DNA of 11,721 nt from an uncultured Lachnospiraceae bacterium (GTDB lineage: Bacteria > Bacillota > Clostridia > Lachnospirales > Lachnospiraceae), in the NCBI GenBank assembly GCA_910588845.1, contig CAJURU010000055.1, positions 1 through 11,721 on the forward strand. Reading direction: 5' to 3'. The first letter of the stretch is position 1, and every line of letters begins with the position of its first letter. The notes beneath the pieces are model-generated. The model made no database searches, was not told the DNA's origin, and was given only the letters and a program-made list of their open reading frames with translations. Made by a program: the position numbers and the translations under genes. Below, piece by piece: positions 7,387 through 11,721 of this stretch.

Positions 7387-8322
7387 CTAAAGCTCCTTGG
7401 CTACCTCTGCAATCGTCTTGGTAAGTCCTGCAACTCCCTGGATATCGGACGGGATGATAATCTTAGTCGCCTGCCCATCTGCCGCCTTGGCAAATGCCTC
7501 TAAGCTCTTTAACTGCAAGACTGCACTATCGGGGGCAGATTCTTTGAGGAAGCGCAAGCCGTCTGCATTCGCCTGCTGAATCCGCAAAATAGCTTCTGCC
7601 TGGCCTTCCGCCTCACGCATCGTAGCCTCCTTCTTAGCCTCCGCGCGCAAGATTGCCGCCTGCTTCTCCGCCTCTGCGTCAAGGATTGCTGATTCCTTCT
7701 TACCTTCTGCCACGAGGACTGTCGCGGTCTTTTCGCCTTCCGCCTGCGTTACGGCCGCACGCCGCTCACGCTCTGCCTTGGCCTGTTTCTCCATGGCGTC
7801 TTGAATCTGCTGCGGCGGAATGATATTCTTCAATTCCACACGGTTTACCTTGATTCCCCAAGGATCTGTCGCCACATCTAAAGAGGCGCGCATCTTCGTG
7901 TTAATTAACTCTCTGGACGTCAACGTCTCGTCTAATTCCAAATCTCCGATGATATTACGGAGCGTCGTCGCCGTCAAATTCTCAATTGCCATAATCGGAC
8001 GTTCCACGCCGTACGCAAACAGCTTGGGGTCAGTAATCTGAAAATAAACAACAGTGTCAATCCGCATCGTTACATTATCCTTGGTGATAACCGGCTGCGG
8101 CGCAAAGTCTACTACTTGTTCCTTTAAAATCACACGCTTTGCCACACGGTCAAGAAACGGCACTTTGAAATGAAGCCCCACGCCCCAGGTTCCCTGGTAA
8201 GCTCCCAAGCGCTCTATGACAAGCGCGTGCGCCTGCGGTACAATCTTGATACAAGACGCCAACAATATCAGCACCAGGATAATAAATCCAATTACAATTA
8301 AAAATTCAATTCCTCCGGTCAT
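7387..8322 (-). CDS. SPFH/band-7 membrane protein (stomatin/QmcA-like)
   Basis: A membrane-anchored scaffold of the stomatin/prohibitin/flotillin superfamily, which oligomerises and organises membrane patches or protease activity. The 311-residue product has one N-terminal hydrophobic segment (about 5-24). The SPFH domain spans about 25-180 and contains ALVIERLGAYQGTWGVGLHFKVPFLDRV and the ATTLRNIIGDLELDETLTSRE stretch typical of stomatins. An Ala/Glu/Lys-rich coiled coil (about 172-250) and a conserved C-terminal region follow. GGAGG precedes the ATG. nfeD lies 24 bases upstream on the same strand; this SPFH-NfeD pairing recurs in many bacteria (family knowledge) and supports a paraslipin/QmcA-type assignment. 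Confidence 0.93.
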   Translation of the reverse strand: MTGGIEFLIVIGFIILVLILLASCIKIVPQAHALVIERLGAYQGTWGVGLHFKVPFLDRVAKRVILKEQVVDFAPQPVITKDNVTMRIDTVVYFQITDPKLFAYGVERPIMAIENLTATTLRNIIGDLELDETLTSRELINTKMRASLDVATDPWGIKVNRVELKNIIPPQQIQDAMEKQAKAERERRAAVTQAEGEKTATVLVAEGKKESAILDAEAEKQAAILRAEAKKEATMREAEGQAEAILRIQQANADGLRFLKESAPDSAVLQLKSLEAFAKAADGQATKIIIPSDIQGVAGLTKTIAEVAKEL

Positions 8323-8346
8323 ATGTCTTCCTCCATTTTATAATTT

Positions 8347-8796
8347 TTATTTTCCTAAAGGTGTTTTTCTCACTTTTTCTCTTACCATTAATTTCACCCC
8401 TCTGATTTCCACAACCTCTACTACGGCATACAGAGGGATCATCTCGTCGTCAATTGCACGCGCTGTCCATTCCTGCCCTTCGACGCTGACTATTCCCTGG
8501 GCATTGAGGTTATCGACTTTCTCCTTTACAACTCCCAGTTTCCCAATCAAACTTTCGGCGTTGGTTTTCACCCGGTCTCTCTTGAGATAATTAACAGCCA
8601 ACGGCCTTGTCAGCGCCATCAGCGCCACAGACACCACGATAAACAGGATAATCTGCACTGCAAGGTCGGCCCCCAGCAGGCTTGCAATAAAAGCAACCAA
8701 TGCTCCTCCGGCAAACCATATCGTAGTCAGCCCAAGCGTAATAATCTCAATCACTGCCATTACAATAACGATAATTAACCAGTAAACTCCATCCAT
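8347..8796 (-). CDS. NfeD-family membrane protein (short form)
   Basis: A 149-residue partner of the adjacent SPFH protein. Residues 4-65 are hydrophobic and make up two or three transmembrane helices, with GLTTIWFAGGALVAFIASLLGADL in the middle. The C-terminal soluble part (about 83-142), beginning at LIGKLGVVKEKVDNLNAQGIV, has the OB-fold of NfeD proteins. It lacks the N-terminal ClpP-like serine protease domain of the long form, so it is not a protease. AAGGAGG lies 8 nt before the ATG. Only 56 bases separate the start from the insertion sequence, so this gene's promoter lies in that short remnant or has been replaced by sequence from the element. Confidence 0.9.
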   Translation of the reverse strand: MDGVYWLIIVIVMAVIEIITLGLTTIWFAGGALVAFIASLLGADLAVQIILFIVVSVALMALTRPLAVNYLKRDRVKTNAESLIGKLGVVKEKVDNLNAQGIVSVEGQEWTARAIDDEMIPLYAVVEVVEIRGVKLMVREKVRKTPLGK

Positions 8797-8852
8797 AATG
8801 TTCGCCTCCTTGTTGATATATTACTATATTTCCCCAGGGATTACAATAATAA

Positions 8853-8870
8853 CACCAGTTTACAACTTTT
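8853..8870 (+). repeat. left terminal inverted repeat of the IS
   Basis: CACCAGTTTACAACTTTT matches the right end perfectly over 18 bp. A looser match continues for about 13 bases of A/T-rich sequence. The base just outside differs between the two ends, which fixes the boundary at 8853. Confidence 0.9.
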
Positions 8871-8889
8871 TAATTTTTTGAAAAATAAA

Positions 8890-8964
8890 ATACAAACTCA
8901 GTCTCTTTGCGGTATAATTTAAGCGTCTAATCAAAAATCCACACGAAAAGAGATGAGTTTGTAT
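8890..8964 (+). promoter_or_regulatory. fold-back inverted repeat over transposase start region
   Basis: ATACAAACTCA (8890-8900) plus TCTCTTT (8902-8908) is complementary to AAAGAGA (8947-8953) plus TGAGTTTGTAT (8954-8964). This is 18 bp with a single bulged G at 8901. The right arm covers the ATG at 8953-8955 and the purine-rich AAAAGAGA before it. The left arm lies upstream of the likely -10 (8913-8918), so it is present only in transcripts entering from outside the element. A second pair, 8911-8925 with 8969-8981 (13 bp, 2-nt bulge), crosses the first and would be an alternative rather than simultaneous pairing. Confidence 0.6.
8913..8918 (+). promoter_or_regulatory. -10 element of the IS transposase promoter
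   Basis: A perfect TATAAT inside the left end of the element, reading toward the transposase. The -35 region (TACAAA at 8891-8896, 16-bp spacing) is weak. Transcription would start near 8925, after the left arms of the inverted repeats and before the start region. Confidence 0.45.
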
Positions 8965-9085
8965 CTACCGCTTATTATACCTTAAAGATTCCGTTTTTAA
9001 CAGACTGTTTTTATATTTTCAGGATTATTTTGACTCTGCCTCCAAACCAACTGCCAGGAACCTGTTTCTGTTAGTCATCTCCATT

Positions 9086-10321
9086 TTGACTCTGGACATG
9101 TTCCGCTCGATCCGCTTTGCCCACAAACATGTGATTTCCAGATTGTCTGATACTTCGCTTAATGCATTTTACTATACACTGAAAACAGAGGCTTATGACC
9201 ACTCTGCCTGGAATGATGTCACTGTTTCCAAAGCAGTCCGGGCTGTTCCTGCCCCTTTGGAAGAACAACCCCTCTTTCTTTCTATTGATGATACCATGAT
9301 CGAAAAATCCGGTAAGCATTTTGAACTTTGTTCCAAATTGTACGATCATGCCGCCCATAATGGCTCCAATTACCTCAATGGACACTGCATGGTCAGTCTT
9401 CTGCTCTCTTTTCCGGTATACCAGAATGGAAAAATTCTTTATCTTTCTGTTCCGGTGGGATACCGTCTCTGGGATAAGGAAAAAAGCAAGCTTGCTTTGG
9501 CTGCCGAACTGACGGCACAGGCCATGAAAGCCATCGGCCCGAAGCGTCAGGTAATCCTGTTATGTGACAGCTGGTATCCAAAAGCGGAAGTGGCCGCTCT
9601 TGTGGAACAGTTTGAGAATCTGGAAATGGTCTGTAATGCCAGGGTCGATACGGCTCTTTACGGTCTCCCTCCCGCTAAGACCGGGAAAAAGGGCCGTCCC
9701 AGAAAGCGTGGGAACCGGATTTCGTTGGATGAGATCCTTCTGAACGAACCGGAAACCGGTGACTGGCTGATTGGCATGGTGCCGGTCATCACGAACCTCT
9801 GGAAGGACAAAGTGGTATATGCCTTGGTTACCGCGCCCAAAAACGGGAAAGGGAGCCGCCGTCTGTTCTTATGCACGGCTGATCCAAGAAGCATTTCCTT
9901 TGACTGGGAGAACAGCGCTGACAAAACAACTTGTTCTTATGGGGCAGAAGATGTCTTTTATCTGCCGCTGGCCTGGTATGGCCTGAGGTGGAACATCGAG
10001 GTTTCTTATTATGAAGGGAAGACCTTCTGGTCCATGGAGGGATACCGCATCCGCAGCAAAGAAGGGATCGAACGGCTGATCAACCTGATCAGTCTGTCCT
10101 ACAGCGCGATGACTTTGCTTCCTTATAGTGATGAAACCTTTTCCGGGTGTCAGTCTGCCAGTGCCCAGGAAACCCGTTACGAAATCGGGCAGCAAATTCA
10201 GTCGGAAATAATTTTATGCAGTTTCGGGAAATTTCTCGAAACCATTAAAAATTGTTCTGTCCTGATAAATGTTGTAGAAAGCTATATTTTATCAGGATTT
10301 AAAAAATTTCAAAAGTTGTAA
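9086..10321 (+). CDS. IS4-superfamily DDE transposase (N-terminus uncertain)
   Basis: Catalyses cut-and-paste movement of the surrounding element. From a TTG at 9086 the product is 411 residues. The first catalytic Asp is in SIDDT (66-70), the second in LLCDSW (Asp161). The YREK signature is intact at Tyr298, Arg301, Glu305 and Lys312 (YGLRWNIEVSYYEGK), so Glu305 is the third catalytic residue. A basic GRPRKRG linker lies at 203-209. The reading frame stays open upstream to 8957 and looks coding for all 43 extra codons (YRLLYLKDSVFNRLF, ASKPTARNLFLLVIS), so the TTG is probably not the true start. No ATG, GTG or TTG exists in that extension; the ATG at 8953 is one base out of frame. This implies a 1-nt mutation, a +1 frameshift or an unusual start. 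The stop codon lies inside the right terminal repeat. Confidence 0.85.
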   Translation: MTLDMFRSIRFAHKHVISRLSDTSLNAFYYTLKTEAYDHSAWNDVTVSKAVRAVPAPLEEQPLFLSIDDTMIEKSGKHFELCSKLYDHAAHNGSNYLNGHCMVSLLLSFPVYQNGKILYLSVPVGYRLWDKEKSKLALAAELTAQAMKAIGPKRQVILLCDSWYPKAEVAALVEQFENLEMVCNARVDTALYGLPPAKTGKKGRPRKRGNRISLDEILLNEPETGDWLIGMVPVITNLWKDKVVYALVTAPKNGKGSRRLFLCTADPRSISFDWENSADKTTCSYGAEDVFYLPLAWYGLRWNIEVSYYEGKTFWSMEGYRIRSKEGIERLINLISLSYSAMTLLPYSDETFSGCQSASAQETRYEIGQQIQSEIILCSFGKFLETIKNCSVLINVVESYILSGFKKFQKL

Positions 10322-10328
10322 ACTGGTG
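10311..10328 (-). repeat. right terminal inverted repeat of the IS
   Basis: AAAAGTTGTAAACTGGTG is the exact reverse complement of the left end. It contains the transposase stop codon (10319-10321). A near copy of its last 12 bases occurs downstream at 10473-10484. Confidence 0.9.
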
Positions 10329-10509
10329 ATATATAAAATTACTATATCACATTTAATAATAAACTAGGGAGAAAATGTTTTATTCCATTTTATATTAATA
10401 TATATATTTTCCTCAAATATATCAGATTGATCTTTTCAAATTTCATTCAGCTCATTTCATGTAATGACATGGTGCAAACTGGTGCATTTCTTTATGCATT
10501 AATTGGCTA
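10329..10509. other. AT-rich non-coding stretch with short repeats
   Basis: No coding signal on either strand. It is very AT-rich up to about 10440. CATGGTGCAA occurs at 10468-10477 and again at 10531-10540. TGCAAACTGGTG (10473-10484) resembles the right end of the IS with one mismatch in 12. TGCAT and ATGCA (10483-10498) form a short inverted repeat. The stretch looks like junk at a rearranged junction, perhaps including a remnant IS end. Confidence 0.4.
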
Positions 10510-10731
10510 TCATACTAAACCGTGTAAAATCATGGTGCAAGACACTATCTTTGTATCATTCGTGACGTCCATACACATACCAACAGTTTGGCTATCCTTA
10601 ACAGCAATTACCGTATACAAACTATTGGTAAGCGCCTTTTGTGTCTGCTCCTTTGAAAAAAGCAACCACCCAACACTTTCCCTCAACTTACAATAATCCT
10701 CATAACACAATTCATTTTCCTTATATTCCAT
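10510..10731 (-). pseudogene. truncated GNAT-type acetyltransferase fragment
   Basis: A 73-residue reading frame with a good AGGAG ribosome binding site before its ATG. Residues 1-52 resemble the N-terminal part of small GNAT acetyltransferases: YEDYCKLRESVGWLLFS, then QTQKALTNSLYTVIAVKDSQTVGM, which fits helix 1/2 and strands 2-3 of the fold. The remaining 21 residues (from CMDVTND on) do not continue the family pattern. The acetyl-CoA pyrophosphate loop (Q/R-x-x-G-x-G/A) is absent here and in other frames downstream. It is therefore probably a non-catalytic remnant whose 3' part was lost, with an insertion sequence 180 bases away as a plausible agent. A small complete protein of another function cannot be excluded. 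Confidence 0.55.
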
Positions 10732-10834
10732 ATGTTTTCTCCTGATAATTTTTTAACCAATAAATAAGTTCAAATATGAATTTGTACCTTTAAAAGAATA
10801 CCACAATCACACGCATATTTCTATCAGACTTTCA

Positions 10835-11721
10835 TTAAATTTCTTCCTCCCTCCGTTTCGTTCTGCTCTGTTGTCTGTTATGCTGTCGGCTCTCGTTCTG
10901 AAGCTCCCTCTCAAGGTTCTTTCTGTTGTAGCTGATTACCTCTGCATACGCTAATTCTGTGGCGGTCTTGGTCTGTGCCTTGCCGATACTGTCATACTCG
11001 GACTGCAAAGACTGTATTTCCGCTTTCCACTGTTTCGGCGTTATCTTCTCGCCATTCTGTAAAAGGCTCTGCATACGCTCCTTTAATTCGGGGTACTTCG
11101 ATAAGCTGTCCTTATGCTCCTTATCGTATTTCATTTTCGCAAATCCTTTGAGTGACTGGCTCTCCTTATAGGTGGCTTGGATTGGCGCAAAGAGGGCATA
11201 CATTTTTGACAGTTCCTTTAATCGGTTTAGTTTCTGCCCCTTTGAAAGATGTACCGTTTCCAACTGTTGGTATCTCTGTTCCTTATCCGCTGTGAATTTC
11301 GCAAGGCTCTCAAAGCTGTCTATCTTCCTTGTCGTGATGAATTTCTCCGCATTGTCGGCTGACTGCAAGGCGGTTCTGTCGGATATTTTTCTTAGGTGCT
11401 TTCCGCTGACAATCGGCAAGTCTAATCTGCCTTTGCGCTCCCTCACTTTTGCAATCATTTCCATGACTTCATTCTTCACGCTGACCGCTGTACTCTTAAT
11501 CTTGGCATATTGTGCGCTGTGAAGTTCCTGCTTGGCAAGCATGAGCATTTCTTTTGCCTGTTCCAACAGGAGATTGTTCTTGATGATTTCCCGATTGATG
11601 TTGCCCCTCTCGGTCTGTATGCCTTTGCGTTCTAAAGCGTTGGCAACCGCCCCGATATGGATTGTCGGCTCTCTGTCAATCCCCTGTTCCTTAAAAGAGC
11701 GGTGTTCCCAATGTAGCGCAA
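10835..11721 (-). CDS. MobA/MobL-family relaxase, C-terminal part
   Basis: The frame is open to the window edge, giving 294 codons plus an incomplete 5' end; the TTG at 11566 is not a real start. The part nearest the edge reads ALHWEHRSFKEQGIDREPT, then HIGAVANALERKGIQTERG and NINREI. I recognise this as the region just after the relaxase domain in MobA/MobL proteins of Gram-positive mobilizable elements. These nick DNA at oriT and lead the transferred strand into the recipient. The catalytic tyrosine and histidine-triad motifs would be upstream of the window and cannot be checked. The visible part is mostly charged, coiled-coil-rich sequence, ending in a basic, Gln/Arg-rich tail (NRQQSRTKRREEEI). 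It points to an integrated mobilizable or conjugative element to the right. Confidence 0.8.
   Translation of the reverse strand, partial: ALHWEHRSFKEQGIDREPTIHIGAVANALERKGIQTERGNINREIIKNNLLLEQAKEMLMLAKQELHSAQYAKIKSTAVSVKNEVMEMIAKVRERKGRLDLPIVSGKHLRKISDRTALQSADNAEKFITTRKIDSFESLAKFTADKEQRYQQLETVHLSKGQKLNRLKELSKMYALFAPIQATYKESQSLKGFAKMKYDKEHKDSLSKYPELKERMQSLLQNGEKITPKQWKAEIQSLQSEYDSIGKAQTKTATELAYAEVISYNRKNLERELQNESRQHNRQQSRTKRREEEI

Larger units (their letters stand above)
8853..10328 (+). mobile_element. 1,476-bp insertion sequence, IS4 superfamily
   Basis: A complete-looking element bounded by 18-bp perfect terminal inverted repeats at 8853-8870 and 10311-10328. It carries one plus-strand transposase that ends inside the right repeat. 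The left 100 bases hold a likely promoter and a regulatory inverted repeat. No convincing target duplication is present: flanking tetranucleotides are ATAA on the left and ATAT on the right. It separates the core minus-strand genes from a relaxase-bearing region, so it may mark a rearranged junction rather than a simple insertion. IS4, IS701 and related groups share the YREK signature, so I do not assign a narrower family. Confidence 0.9.

Noticed and set aside
8216..8590. Plus-strand open frame across the SPFH-nfeD junction
   Set aside because: Antisense to two well-supported genes, Ser/Thr-rich translation, no start signals.
8890..8981. A full H-type pseudoknot using both complementary pairs
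   Set aside because: The linkers between helices (about 2 and 4 nt) are too short to span 13- and 18-bp stems, so I treat the pairs as alternatives.
9658..10195. Minus-strand open frames inside the transposase
   Set aside because: Shadows of the transposase, which has an intact catalytic triad and YREK motif.
10427..10696. Plus-strand open frame of 89 codons over the acetyltransferase fragment
   Set aside because: Opposite a frame with a good ribosome binding site and family-like sequence; its own translation matches nothing and has no start signals.
1..11721. CRISPR array, tRNA, rRNA or known riboswitch
   Set aside because: No regularly spaced repeats beyond the three 11-bp units, no tRNA cloverleaf or rRNA segment, and no conserved riboswitch core that I could recognise.

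Overview
The window looks like a chromosomal segment of a low-to-mid GC Clostridia, most likely Lachnospiraceae. I infer this from gene content and order (birA, a short acidic conserved protein, coaX, dusB, greA, lysS in one block), strong AGGAGG-type ribosome binding sites, and protein sequences of clostridial type. No search was run, so the family call is a judgement.

Layout. From about 171 to 8796 every gene is on the minus strand. In transcription order they are: nfeD-like membrane protein, SPFH/band-7 (stomatin-like) protein, ornithine carbamoyltransferase (argF), biotin ligase/repressor (birA), a short acidic conserved protein (probably DUF6145), type III pantothenate kinase (coaX), tRNA-dihydrouridine synthase (dusB), an unrecognised protein with a possible N-terminal frameshift, transcription elongation factor greA, and lysyl-tRNA synthetase lysS. 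birA to lysS forms a compact housekeeping block of cofactor attachment (biotin), CoA synthesis, tRNA modification, transcript rescue and tRNA charging. NfeD and SPFH form a recognised two-gene membrane module. argF sits between the two groups, with a hairpin upstream of it.

Both ends of this core segment carry signs of mobile DNA. Downstream of lysS (1-170) there is no ordinary GC-rich terminator next to the stop codon. Instead there are three tandem 11-bp repeats (110-142), a small inverted repeat next to the lysS stop (148-168), and a 17-bp hairpin that is fully paired only in minus-strand RNA (1-39). This could be an integration junction, but no integrase is visible. Upstream of nfeD lies a complete-looking 1,476-bp insertion sequence (8853-10328) with 18-bp perfect terminal repeats and an IS4-superfamily (YREK) transposase. 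Beyond it are a truncated acetyltransferase-like fragment (10510-10731) and the C-terminal part of a MobA/MobL-type relaxase (10835 to the window edge), which indicates an integrated mobilizable element.

The most interesting signal is inside the insertion sequence. An imperfect 18-bp inverted repeat places a complement of the transposase start region upstream of the apparent promoter. This fits a fold-back switch that silences transposase translation on read-through transcripts. The transposase coding signal also runs 43 codons further upstream than any ordinary start codon in its frame, and the nearest ATG is one base out of frame. I found no wholly new defence or biosynthetic system here.
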